DNA of 64,000 nucleotides from Linepithema humile (taxonomy: Eukaryota; Arthropoda; Insecta; Hymenoptera; Formicidae). The stretch covers positions 14,499,501 to 14,563,500 of the forward strand of contig NC_090134.1 in NCBI RefSeq assembly GCF_040581485.1. Direction: 5' to 3'. This document shows positions 36,082-46,726 of the stretch, in pieces. The position numbers and the translations under genes are program-made. Each line of letters begins with the position of its first letter. Positions within the stretch are counted from its first letter, which is position 1. The notes under the pieces were generated by a model, which did no database searches, was not told the origin of the DNA, and saw only the letters and a list, made by a program, of their open reading frames with translations.

Positions 36082-37651
36082 CAGGACATCCCATTTTAAC
36101 TTTTACATCAAAATATCTCGGAAAAAATGGGGTTTTCGAAAAAATGACAAGAGACCAAACTTTTAGGTAATCGAAAGGGCTATCTGAAGAATTGGTTACA
36201 TTTTAGGCCCGGTGAGGCCCAAATCAATTTTTTTTTAATGGAAACCCATATTTTTTATTACAGATTCAGGTTCAGGATACTTTTTTGCATCTGACATAGC
36301 TTGTTACAATTTGGGCCCGAGGCCCGTTTCAGGCCCAATAAGGCCCAAGTCTAGTGATCTTGGAAGGACTAATTCTCCTCGACTTATCCAACGATTTGAA
36401 TATTGCTCAAAAAGGTCCTAACATTACGATGAAAATGTGCTAGAGCATCACCTTACTAAAACCAACATCTCTGGCGGATATTCAATGGAATGTTTTCAAG
36501 GTATTCTGACAAATAATCCTGAAGAAACTCTAAATAAGTTGCATCAGAGACGGTATGTTCAAAAAAGTAAGGTCCGATGATTTGACCATGCCATATTCCC
36601 ACCCAAACATAAAGGGATCAACGATGCTGATAAAGCACTTATTGATACCAATAAAAATTCACTAGTAACCAATAATGAAAATTATATCTATTCAGACTCC
36701 CATTGCTATGGAATGTTGCTTCAACCCCGGACAGGATATTCCAGAAAAATTCTGGATCTTGTTCTAATATATCAAGTGCCCATTTAAAGTGCTCAATAAA
36801 ATTGTATTCGCATTCTATGGTCATCTTCGCTTAATTTCTGTACAAGAGTTATGTGGTAAGAACGATATCGAACCGATTGTAATATTCGATGAACAGTGGA
36901 TCTTGGAATTCCTAGTTAACGTTCCGCTTGACGAGTACTAATATAGATTGATATGAGCCATTCCCAACACTGCGAGAACTCTAGAATCAGTATTGTTCTG
37001 AAGTCTGTTTTTTTATCTTTGGCGATAGAATGGATTCCTATGAGATCTTCTTTCAATATTGCGGATTTGCCGATCAGCCGGATGCCGGCAATCAGGATAT
37101 TGTTGAGATAGAATGTTGACGCGTGCCGCACGTCTATAGTTTCTATGACATTCACCAAAAATAAAAAGAACGTCAATTACTTCGTTTTGTGGATAATTTG
37201 ACATTTTATAAGTTTGCTTAGAATAAACGGTTAAAAAATACAATTATATATAATATTATTCCTAATAAGGATTTTATAATACTTTATTTATCAACAACCT
37301 ATTAACTTTGACAAATTCAGTGACCTATCTGTTCTTACAAAATGAGGATTTCTATGCAAGAAAATCGACTTGGGTCTTATTGGGCCTAAAACGGACCCTG
37401 GGCTCAAATTGTAACAAGCTATATCAGATGCAAAAAATATTCTGAACCTGAAACTGTAATAAAAAATATGAGTTTTTATTTAAAAAATCGATTTGAGCCT
37501 CACCGGGCCCAAATAAGACTCCGGGCTTAAAATCCAACCAATCCGTCAGATAGCTCTTTCGATTTCCTAAAAGTTTGGTCTCTTGTCATTTTTTCGAAAA
37601 ATCCGTTTTTTCCGAGATATTTCGATGCAAAAGTTAAAATAGAACGCCCTG
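36082..37651 (-). mobile_element. Tc1/mariner element with ~290-bp TIRs and dead transposase
   Basis: Ends CAGGACATCCCATTTTAAC and GTTAAAATAGAACGCCCTG, with TA on both sides (36080-36081 and 37652-37653). The TIR continues inward for ~290 bp, including AGAGACCAAACTTTTAGG and repeated GGGCC/GGCCC words (TTATTGGGCC). The transposase lies between them on the minus strand. Relics with the same GGGCC-rich arm sit at about 42900-43310. Confidence 0.8.
36330..37204 (-). pseudogene. DUF4817-type mariner transposase pseudogene
   Basis: From ATG at 37202-37204 the frame reads MSNYPQNEVIDVLFIFGEC, then YPDCRHPADRQIRNIERR: the N-terminal DUF4817 helix-turn-helix of insect mariner-type transposases, which binds the TIRs. 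After frameshifts the catalytic domain appears at 36639-36824: EWALD-like KWALDILEQDPEFFWNIL, then GVEATFHSNGSLNRYNFHYW. The usual first catalytic aspartate before E-A-T-F is a valine here. Further on, GQIIGPYFFEHTVSDATYL is followed by WF, two stops and GDALAHFH, the remains of the QQDGAPAH block with the second aspartate kept. The C-terminal third runs into the TIR without the expected PRSPDLTPLDFF block intact. The gene is clearly inactive: frameshifts, stops and one lost catalytic residue. Confidence 0.85.
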
Positions 37652-37814
37652 TATAAAAGTGATTCTCGTAAGCATACTTATTGAATATTTCGAAAAAGAC
37701 ATATTTTCGAGAAAAATGTTTTATATAAAATTTGTTTGGCCTTGAGGGGACCACTGAAAATTATTGTTTATTTGACCTTGGACGTTGAGAAGGCGTTAAG
37801 GTCATCTTGATTTT

Positions 37815-39840
37815 CTCGGGTAGACCCCAATCTAACGGATGCGCAGTTCGAGTTCCGTGAGAGCCACTCCACGATAGATAAGACCCACGTCGTGTGCGCG
37901 TCCTCGATTCGGCTATCTCCCGGGGAGAGATGGCGTTAGCGATAAGATTTAATATCGTCAACGCATTCAACACCCTTCCCTGAAGCAATATAGGGAGGGT
38001 CTTGATGAAGCATCAGATTCTTCCCTATCTAAGGAGGATCATCGGGGATTATCTCGGGACAGGTGGATGCACTACCCTAAGCGGGGTCCAACGGAGGAAG
38101 ATGCACCGCGGAGTGCCTCAGGGATCGATCCTCGGACCGATGTTGTAGAACCTGGAGTACAACGCGGTGCTGCGGAAAAGCCTTCCCTCGAGCATAGCAT
38201 TGATGTGTTACGCAGATTACACTGGTGCTCGCCTGGGGAGGCAAAAGAGCGCGCGGAAGCAGGGGTGGCGATGGTCGTCTGATGTATACGAGCTCTGGGA
38301 CTGAAGGTGGTTCTTCATAAAACCGAGGCCCTATACTTCCATGGATCTCGGCCGAAAGGCAAACCACTCCAATCTTGGATAAGGGTGGGTGAGACTCGGG
38401 TCCGAGTGAGCGACCAGATTAAATATCTGGGACTCATCCTGAACAGCCGCTGGCTCTTTAGAGAGCACTTCGACCGCTTGGTTTGGATAGGACGGCGAAC
38501 GCGTTGGGACGCCTCCTTCCAAACATAAGGGGATCCAAGGATAGGATCCGCCGATTGTATGTAGAGGTGGTCCACTACATGTCCTGTATGGGGCCCCGGT
38601 GTGGTTAGGCGACCTGTTGGCTGATCGTCGCAGCGAACAGTTGCTGCGAAGTGTTATGAGGCGACTGGCCATCAGAGTCACCAGGGGATGCAGGACCATT
38701 TCTCACGAAGCGGCGGGCATTCTGACGGGGATGCTTCTCACGCATTTCCTGGCGGAGATGTATGCGCAGATATACGACAAGCGCAAGAATCTCCATCAGG
38801 GCGGGGAGAGTGCTGAGAACCTCGCCAGGAAGGTTGAGGTGCTGAGACGCCAGGCCTGGCAATCCCTCCTGCTGTACTGGCAGCTGAAGTTGACGGAAGT
38901 TCCGTCCAGATGAGAATAGTGGATCGTCGGGGCTGTTCTACCGTACTTCGAAACATAGCAGAACAGAGACTTTAGTAGGCCCACCTACTGCTCGACGCAG
39001 GTGCTCACTGGGTATGGCTGCTTTGCTGAATACTTGTGTCAAATCGAGAAGGAAAGAACGGCCATTTGCCACCACTGCGGAGGAGGATACGGCGCAACAC
39101 ATCCTAAAGGTATATCCAGCCTGGGCTAATAAGCGCCGTGTCTTGGCCGATATAATTGATGAAGACTCTTTCCCTGCCCGCTGTTGTACAGACGATGCTC
39201 GACGGGGAGAGGTTCTGAGAGGCGGTGGTCTCCTTTTGTGAAGAAATCATGTCACAGAAGGAGGCGGTGGAGAGGGACAGAGAACGGGGAATTGCCCTCT
39301 CCCCTACCCCTACCCGCAAGGTAGAAGGTAAGTCCGTGGGAGGAAAAAAGTCCATCGAGACCTCCCTCAGGACGATAGGGGGCAGAGCTGTGGGGGGCGC
39401 ACTGTTCCTTTCAGTTCCATTCCCCAGTGCGGGCGACGGAAATGGCTGCTTACACCATTCTATCACAAGATAGGAAAACTACCCGGATGGTTCAAGCTAC
39501 ATGGAGTCGTCCGAAAGGCCGTCGGGACAACAACAGCGAACATCTGCTGCTGACCCGAGGTAAGAGGTGAAAGGATGTTGTGACCTGCATCCCGTTGCTT
39601 GCAAGGAGGTATTAAGAGAGAACTAGATAAAACTCTCTTCTCTCCCATGAGAATAGATTCAGCGTGGGAAATGCACTGGACGAGTTTTAACAAGTGCCCG
39701 GTGCCTCTCTCCAAGACACATCGAGTTAGGTTACGGCGGGGTTTTAGTGGATAGAAATCCCACACTCCCCTGGGGAGTCCTGACTTCTAGCTTGGTCGAC
39801 TAGCGTCTCAGCGACCTGTCCGGGAGTTAAGATGATAATT
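37815..39840 (+). mobile_element. 5'-truncated R1-clade non-LTR retrotransposon
   Basis: A GC-rich island in AT-rich DNA carrying reverse transcriptase remains on the plus strand, then a ~500-bp GC-rich 3' region with GGCGGGGTTTTAGT and ending near GATGATAAT, a typical style of R1-like 3' ends. The 5' half (ORF1, endonuclease) is missing, as expected from incomplete target-primed reverse transcription. Confidence 0.8.
37830..39320 (+). pseudogene. R1-like reverse transcriptase pseudogene
   Basis: In shifting plus-strand frames: DAQFEFRESHSTID (fingers), the A motif remnant NIVNAFNTLP with a stop where tryptophan is expected, RGVPQGSILGPML followed by a TAG (38147-38149) in place of tryptophan, and ALMCYADYT, where the catalytic YADD has become YADY. 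The thumb region IKYLGLILNSRWLFREHFD is well preserved at about 38420-38480 and is characteristic of the R1 clade. Near the 3' end a CHHCG zinc-knuckle coding sequence (about 39068-39082) and AQHILKV-PAW occur in different frames. The enzyme would copy element RNA at a nicked chromosomal site; this copy is dead. Base composition differs sharply from its surroundings, in keeping with insertion. Confidence 0.85.
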
Positions 39841-40914
39841 CGGGGTTCTTTTTGAAGATTTTCCCGCCATAAAAAAAGGGTCACTTTGGTTTCCCTAAAT
39901 AGAAACCTATACTTTTTATGACATATTCTGCGGATGTAGCGGATATCAAAACGTTTTCGAAACATTAGTTACAAACCCTTTTTTGATGAGAACTTCTTTA
40001 TGAGTCCCCAAAGTTTAAGTACCAGTATTGACATTACTCAAGGTGTATCACACGGAAGTTGCTCGATCAGATTCACATCTCATGAGTGTATGTATATATG
40101 TGCGCGTGAGAGCATGAATTTAATTTAATTTCCTAAAGACTTAAAGATTTTAATTTCTCAAATATTTGAAAACATTCCCTTCTACCTCAAGGCAATGATG
40201 CAATCATCAAACTCGCGACTGGTAGCTAACAAGACATTCCTAGAAATTAATCTGCAAGCATTAATGATTCACTCAATCATATCTTCTCTTAATTGTCGGC
40301 TCTCTTGTGAAAACAATATTCTTTATCGTTCCTCATTAAAAAATCTAAAGGCGATAGATACTGCGTTCGGCTCGCCGCGTGGGGCAGACTGTTAAGCGCG
40401 GCGTGTTTGTATGGTGGGCGGTGTCTGCCACAATTATTTTCAACATTGCCGTACGGGCAGCAAAGAAGAGAGTCAGTGTTATGCTGACAACAAAAATCAA
40501 TATAAGATTGGATCATTATCTTCAAGTATTTATTCCTTTAGGAATGTTTTCTTCTTTGCTGCCTCGATCGGGCAACCTCCGCATGATACACCTTGAGTAA
40601 TGTTAATACTGATGGTACTTAAACTTTGAAGACTCATAACTCAGGAAATCCTCATCGAAAAAGGATTTGTAACCAGTATTTCGAAAACGTCTCGACATTT
40701 ACTACAAGAATATGCTTTAAAAAGTATACGTTTCCATTTAAGGAAAAAAGTGACCTTAGTATAACCTTAACGCCTTCTCAACGCCCAAGGTCAAATAAAC
40801 AGTAGTTTTTAATAGCCCAATAATCAATGCTCCAATGCACCAATAATCAATGTTGACAAATACTAAATATCAAGTACAATTTTGATGTGTTCTATATAAT
40901 ATTAATCTTATGTA

Positions 40915-41912
40915 AGCTGCAAAAAGCAAAAGATTGTCATCATTGTATTATTCATCAGGAAGCTTTATGCGGAAAAAATATGAAACTATCCAGTGCTATG
41001 CAGACAATAACAGCAATAGTAAATGCGATTAAAGGTGGCAACAAATTCCTGCTTCATCGCCAGTTTCAAAGTTTCCTTGAAGAGTACGATGCAACTAATA
41101 AAGACGTGCCTCTTTACTGTAAAGTTCGATGGATAAGTGCCGGAAAAACTCTACAAAAATTTTTTGCTGTGAAAAAATAAATATAATTTTTCATGCAAGA
41201 AATGTGCATTCCAAAACTAGACACATTTAAATCATTTTTCGAAGACGTGGAGTCACTTTGCGAACTAGCTTTTATCGGAGACTTGACCTATCATTTGAAT
41301 AGACAAAACTTCAACAGACTAATCAAACGATATCCGAGTTAGTAAGTCACGTCGATTCGTTCCGTGCAAAATTAAAATCATTTCTAAACCATTTAGAAAG
41401 AAATAATTTTTATTTCTTCCTTTCTCGTTGAGGAACATGGCACAAAATGCAATATTAAAAAATATGCGCATTTAATTAATACATTGATTGCACAAATTTG
41501 ATTTTTTTGATGAACGATTTCGCGATTTTAAAATGTTGAGAAAAAACCTTGAAAAAGTACTTTACGAAACTCCTGTACGAACTATTCCGATAATTGAATA
41601 GAGCGTTAATCTTCAATTAGAATTGTGTGACTTACAAAATGATATTTTACTGAAAATGCGGCAAGGAACAAGTGTAGAATTTTTTAAAATTTTGAATAAA
41701 TCCAAACATCTATAATTGCGAAATTTTGGATTAAAAATTTTTTTTATGTTTAGATCTACATACTTGTGTGAATTCTCATTTTCAAAGATGAAGCATATAA
41801 AATTGGGTGCACAATCTTCTTTAAGCGATACAACCTTATTCTCGCTGATGCGAGTAAGTTCATCAAAAATTGACATTGATGTTTCGTCCTTCAAAGCAAC
41901 AAAATACAAATA
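40915..41912 (+). pseudogene. hAT transposase relic of the GTF2IRD2/ZBED5 type
   Basis: Plus-strand frames, broken by several stops and shifts, give CIIHQEALCGKNMKL (about 40945-40990), VPLYCKVRWISAGKTLQKFF, IPKLDTFKSFFEDVESLCEL and FIGDLTYHLN, then, after decay, STYLCEFSFSKMKHIKLGAQ and SSLSDTTLFSLMRV at 41755-41850. This order (C-x-x-H-Q-E-A-L-C, R-W-S-x-G-x-x-L-x-x-F, D-x-x-x-H-L-N, C-E-x-x-F-S-x-M-K) is that of the hAT-type transposases domesticated in vertebrates as GTF2IRD2, ZBED5 and relatives. The final block is the hAT C-terminal dimerisation region. No TIRs were found, so the element's boundaries are unknown. At least four disruptions make it non-functional. Confidence 0.8.
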
Positions 41913-42190
41913 GAGTTTACAACTTTAGTGGAATAGGCCTACGGAGGAAACAACTTAAAAAAAACGCATCAACAATAATACCTCAAGGATAATGTGGAAA
42001 TCTATTGATATTAAATTTAAATATACATAAATTTAAATACACCATCCATTTGCTTTATATTACAATATAGTTATAATAAATAAGACAGAGAGAATATTAA
42101 TTTTATGTATGTGTCCTATTATGTAATAAACTTATATACAGGCCTTGATATATATATATTAATATATGTTAATATATTATATTAATTATA

Positions 42191-42650
42191 TGAGGTATCC
42201 CTAAAATTTTGACAAAGCTCTCGTGTGCAGATAAAACGAATAAATTGAATCGAAAAGTCCTGTACCATTTTGCAATTTTCGCAACAATTAACGAATTATT
42301 AATTACTAAAAATCGCCGAATAAATGCAAATCCGCCCAGCCTACCGCTGAATACAAACGCGCGGCGAGATACAACCGATTATGGTCGCTAGGCGCGCGTG
42401 GAGTTGTTTACTACAAGCGGCAAAGCCCGCTCTGACAATGAGATATGATTATCTCCCGTTTTTTTATTATATCTCGCCGCGCGCTTGCATTCGGCAGTAG
42501 TCTGGACGGATACGCGCTTATTCGGCGATATTTAGTAATTAATAACTCGTTAACTGTTGCGAAAATTGGTACAGGACTTTTCGACTCATTGTCAGTTTAG
42601 TTTGCTCTACCTTCACACGAGCGCTTTGTCAAAATTTTAGGGACACCTTG
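42191..42650. mobile_element. 460-bp TA-flanked MITE, full copy
   Basis: Ends GTATCCCTAAAATTTTGACA and TGTCAAAATTTTAGGGACAC with TA flanks (42189-42190 and 42651-42652). The arms carry the subterminal core AAAAGTCCTGTACCATTTTG also seen in the MITEs at 49597 and 50064. The centre is GC-rich (GGTCGCTAGGCGCGCGTGG). A 5'-truncated sister lies at 49245-49558. Confidence 0.9.
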
Positions 42651-42899
42651 TATATTATATTAGTGAACAGCGCACGAGGCAAAATGTCCCCCATATGATT
42701 TACAGCTAATATCGTTTCTGAATTCGAGCGTCTTACGTCTCCGTAAGCAGTCTAGTTGCTAAACAAAAGGAGTGGGGATGATGGTAAGCAAAATCAGCTG
42801 AAAAGTGTAAACTGGCCGCAAGCCTGATCTAATCAATCTTTCAAAAACACAAAACTGTTTGAATTAAAGACGTGAAACTTGGATCAGTGATAAGAAATT

Positions 42900-43310
42900 G
42901 GTGAGTTTTATTTTAAAAATCGACCTGGGCCTTATTGGGCCTAACTTGGGACATAGACCCAACATTCAATCTAACTATCAGATCGTCATCTCCAAACCTT
43001 AAAGTACATAATTTTTTCTAAAACCCGTCATTTTTAAGATTATATGCCCAAAAATCGATATTTCGTAACGTTAAATGAATTACATAATAATAACTTCGAA
43101 TAACGTTTTGGGCCTGTTAGAGAGAGTTTAGCAAAAAATGATCAAGAACAAAATTATTTTATTTTGAAACATATAGAATCCAAATCTGCAGTAAAAAATG
43201 GGAGCTTCAATTTCAAAAAAATTGATGTGGGTCCTACTGGGCCCAACATGGACACCGGACTCAAAATCTAATAAAATCATCTATTGGAACCCTCTTTGAA
43301 TCCTGCAACT
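42900..43310. mobile_element. Relic arms of the GGGCC-type mariner element
   Basis: GGGCCTTATTGGGCCTAAC near 42930 and GTGGGTCCTACTGGGCCCAA near 43228 echo the inner TIR of the element at 36082-37651, as does CTTTTATATAAAACATTTTT near 43310. Too decayed to define ends. Confidence 0.5.
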
Positions 43311-44132
43311 TTTATATAAAACATTTTTTCTTTAAAATGCATTGTTCAAGAGAAAAAAAGCAGTGCACATGAAAAATAACATAATACATTTATTCAAATG
43401 GTTTTAATTTCTGCATTTTCAAGAAAAGAAAAATACTGCTTTTTGATATATGCAACACGTGAAAAACTATGAAAATAAGCGGTAACAAATAGAAAAAAAA
43501 AGAAATTATTGTATTCTTTTTTTCTGTAATCATAGATTAGCACATAACTAGTATTATTTATTTTTGCATATTTTCTTTTATAAATTATTATTTGTTTGAT
43601 GTGAAAAAAAGCACAATTTAAACGTTTCAATATTATTGTGAGAATAAAATGGTTTGAATAACTGTTATCCTTCAATATTCAATACCTTTTGATTTTATCT
43701 TTTAATAATCCAATTTTACAATGAATAGATTGTTAAGCAGTAATTAAAAATATTAGACGACACAAAGTTATATTTACTGGTTGAAAGTTTTACGACTTTT
43801 ACGATATGATTTGACAATGCTTATCCAGGGAATTATGAAATTAGCATAATTATATCTGCATTCAAGAGAAGAAAGCTTCTATAGCTTTTATAAATTCTCA
43901 GTAGGAAACTATAGAGAGAAAGAGAGAAGGAAAAGCATCCATCTCTTATTCCTTTGTAGTTTTTTGCTTCCGAATGGAAGAAGCGAAACAAAGCTGCGTT
44001 CCTACTTTGAAAAGCCTCTCGCGGTTTTTACCTCTTCCTTTTTTTGCGACGTCAGAGCGGTCGATGAAGACCTTTCAGACAGAATGAGATTTCTTTGACG
44101 TAAAAAAAGTCGCAAATTTAAGCGACAATATA
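43311..44132. other. AT-rich stretch
   Basis: No gene recognised; a purine-rich GAGAAAGAGAGAAGG patch near 43915. Confidence 0.4.
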
Positions 44133-44359
44133 CAGAGTGATTTAAAACAACACATTATGAGATTGTTAAGTGTTACGTTAATCTTATAATGCGTTGCAAC
44201 GTCCCTGTTTCCCCGTTGTATCGGACTCGTGAGTAGTAAACTATTTTCAATTTTAATTCAAAAATTAAGTTTTGGATAAAATTTTGCAAAAAAAATTGTC
44301 TTAGAAATCGCTCAAGAATATGATATTTCAAAAACATGAAGCTGTTTTGAATCACCCTG
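44133..44359. mobile_element. Internally deleted copy of the CAGGGTGATT MITE
   Basis: Starts CAGAGTGATTTAAAAC and ends GTTTTGAATCACCCTG between TA dinucleotides. The right arm (CCCGTTGTATCGGACTCGTG, TCAAGAATATGATATT) matches the right arm of the full element at 53079-53459; most of the left arm is missing. Confidence 0.75.
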
Positions 44360-45290
44360 TATATAAATAACATATTATCCTCTCTTGACCTCAGCAATCG
44401 ACTTACTGAGTTTTTTCTTATGTTCATTACATCGAGAATAATTACATTATTTATGTTGATCACAAAAATAATGAATAATTTCCGCAAACATAAAATTAAA
44501 AATTTTAATAAAATACATTTTTGTTTAATAAATGTGTTCCATTTCTCAATATATTACGAATAAAATTAATAAAACTCCGTAATTTTAGTTGAATTTTTTA
44601 ATCTTGAATCAATTTATAATTAATGAAAAAAATTACCACATTTGTTTGAAACGAGTGAGAAGCATAATCTAATGATGCAAGTGTTTTACATTGAATAAAT
44701 TACATAAATTAATTTTCTCCAAGCTTGTTAGCGACGCATATTTATACATACAAATAATTAGTGTCAAAAACTTTCGTAACAAGTGACCTGTGTTGATGAA
44801 AACTAAATATTTAAACCAACTTTGCTAGCATCATTAAAAAGCTCGTATTGTACGATTTATCTGTATTATCTATATGAGTAGGCAACAAACAACAGAGAAT
44901 AAAATAAAATAACGAATGTATATGTATGCGCTCACAAATAAAGTTGATTCATGTAAGTGAGCATATGTGTAATATCTAATATCATTTACACGTATTTGCG
45001 CGCTGCGCGACACTAACCACATATTTTAACTCGGTTCTTTTATATCACACTTATTCCAATACATAAAGATTTTTACATCTTAGTTAAAATTTAAAAATGC
45101 ATATAATATATCAGTATGTCAAATTAAATATTGATTTTATATACAATGTATTGCAGTATTTTTCCAAATAGCAAATCGTAGAAAAGCTGTAACTCCAGGT
45201 TTACTCTACAACGCGAAGAACAATATAATTTCTCAATTTCTGATCAAATTTAAACTTATAAGTGGGATATTCTTAAATATTAAGTATATA
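44360..45290. other. AT-rich stretch
   Basis: No supportable feature. Confidence 0.4.
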
Positions 45291-46544
45291 CCGGGTGTTC
45301 AAAATAAAGCATTACAAATTTTTATCTTGGAAACACGACATTTTTGAGAAAAATTATTCAGACAAGTTATCTGACTTCTAGAGAAAAATATTATCGTTTT
45401 TTATTTGATAGAAGATTTCAAGGTCATTTCAACTTTTTTTTTTTTAAATAGAAACCTACTTTTTTTATAATGGCAACATATTCTACGTAGAGAAACAAGT
45501 ATCTTTTGTTTGAAATATTTTTTTATTCACCTTCAATTTTTCTATATATTTAACAAAATATCTTTACACTTTTGGAATTTTCCTCGAAAATGGATAGGTA
45601 GAGGTGGTCCTGAATTGACCACACGTTCTCCATCTAACATCATTAGATTTTTTTCTCTGGGGCTTCATAAAAGAACGTGTTATGTCAACTACTCCCACAA
45701 CGCGTAAAGATATGATGGATAGAATACGTCAAGCCTGTACACAAATAACAACACATACGTTAGTTAATGTTTGAAGGTTTTTGTGAAAGAGTTCTAAAGT
45801 GTATTGAAGTGGAAGGACATTTCGAACATTTAATTGGACATTGATCATTTAAATATTAATATTAAAGTAATATTACGTTCGTTTAATAATTTCAAGAGTT
45901 TATTTGTTTTTCTAATAAATCGTTTGTTTTGTTGTATTTGAGTTGAAATATAAAACGTTAAAGTGTTATTAATTCCATTTATTTGACAAAGTTTTTGAAA
46001 ATAAATTTTTTTTTAGGAAATATTTATTTATTATTCATACTTTGCATGAGCATTTATTATTCCAAGCACGGTGTAAAAGTACCTTCGCAGCTTTGACTAT
46101 GCTCCTTAATCCTTAAATATCTGAAAAAATCCAACAAAAAAGTTCAAATAAAACTTATTAAATTATTAAATTTATTAGCTCAAAATAAACATTTTTTATC
46201 TCTTGCACTTTTCCTCAAAAACTGCTGGTTATCGGCATTTTTTAAACTCCAAAAGTGTAAAGATATTTTGTTAAATATCTTGGAAAATTGAAGGTGGATA
46301 AAAAAATATTTTAGACAAAAGTTACTTGTTTTTTACGTAGAATATGTTGCCATTGAAAAAAACGTTCCTATTTAAAAAAACAAAGTTGACCTTGAAATGA
46401 CCTTGAAACCTTCCACCAAATAGAAAACAATAAATGTCATAATATTTCCCCCTTGAAATCAAATAACTCTTGTCTGAACAATTTTTCTCAAAAATGCCGT
46501 ATTTCCGAGATAAAAATTTGTAACGCTTTATTTTGAACACTCGG
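45291..46544 (+). mobile_element. Mariner-type element with ~290-bp TIRs and transposase remnant
   Basis: Ends CCGGGTGTTCAAAATAAAGC and its complement with one mismatch, TA on both sides (45289-45290 and 46545-46546). Arms 45291-45585 and 46234-46544 align throughout (TTACAAATTTTTATCT, AAGGTCATTTCAA, ATCTTTACACTTTTGGA). Between them is only the C-terminal end of a transposase, so the element is an internal-deletion derivative. It sits beside copy 2 of the 125-bp dispersed repeat. Confidence 0.85.
45591..45844 (+). pseudogene. Mariner-type transposase C-terminal fragment
   Basis: Reads WIGRGGPELTTRSPSNIIRF, then FSLGLHKRTCYV; after a shift DMMDRIRQACTQITTHTLVN; after another shift CERVLKCIEVEGHFEHLIGH and TGA at 45842-45844. 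This is the last ~85 residues of a DUF4817-type transposase, where family members have WIGRGGP, then a W-P-x-R-S-P-D-L-T-P-L-D-F-F-L-W-G catalytic block. Here the third catalytic aspartate in that block is asparagine or lost. The catalytic N-terminus is absent. Confidence 0.8.
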
Positions 46545-46599
46545 TATAATTCTTAATTATTGATCAATGAATAGGATCTACAATCTTAATTGTCAATAG

Positions 46600-46726
46600 C
46601 CAATAATTGGTTTTGTATGCGAACGAATCTCGAGCAATTATTGCCTTATAACATAAAAAAATTAAGTTCTTGAATATATATCAATTATTGTATTTGTTAA
46701 ATTGTAACATTTTAAAAGATAAAAAG
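46600..46726 (+). repeat. Dispersed ~125-bp repeat, copy 2
   Basis: Same orientation and layout as 590-712 (TCTCGAGCAATTATTGCC, TTGTTAAATTGTAACATT). Lies ~55 bp right of the mariner element. Confidence 0.55.

Larger units (their letters stand above)
37758..40813. mobile_element. Inverted-repeat (mariner-like) element split by an R1 insertion
   Basis: Outer arms 37758-37806 and 40766-40813 are inverted (TTATTTGACCTTGG, GTTGAGAAGGCGTTAAGG). Inner arms 39876-40066 and 40577-40755 continue them (GAAACCTATACTTTTT, TTACAAACCC, AAGTTTAAGTACCA, ATTACTCAAGGTGTATCA). The left arm is interrupted between about 37807 and 39870 by the R1-like fragment. The ~510-bp loop (40067-40576) has no recognised frame. 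True tips are not clear; sequence left of 37758 also looks like mariner TIR. Confidence 0.6.

Noticed and set aside
38067..39473. Many overlapping frames on both strands in the GC-rich block
   Set aside because: Shadows of the R1-like reverse transcriptase and its 3' UTR; GC-rich DNA has few stops in any frame.
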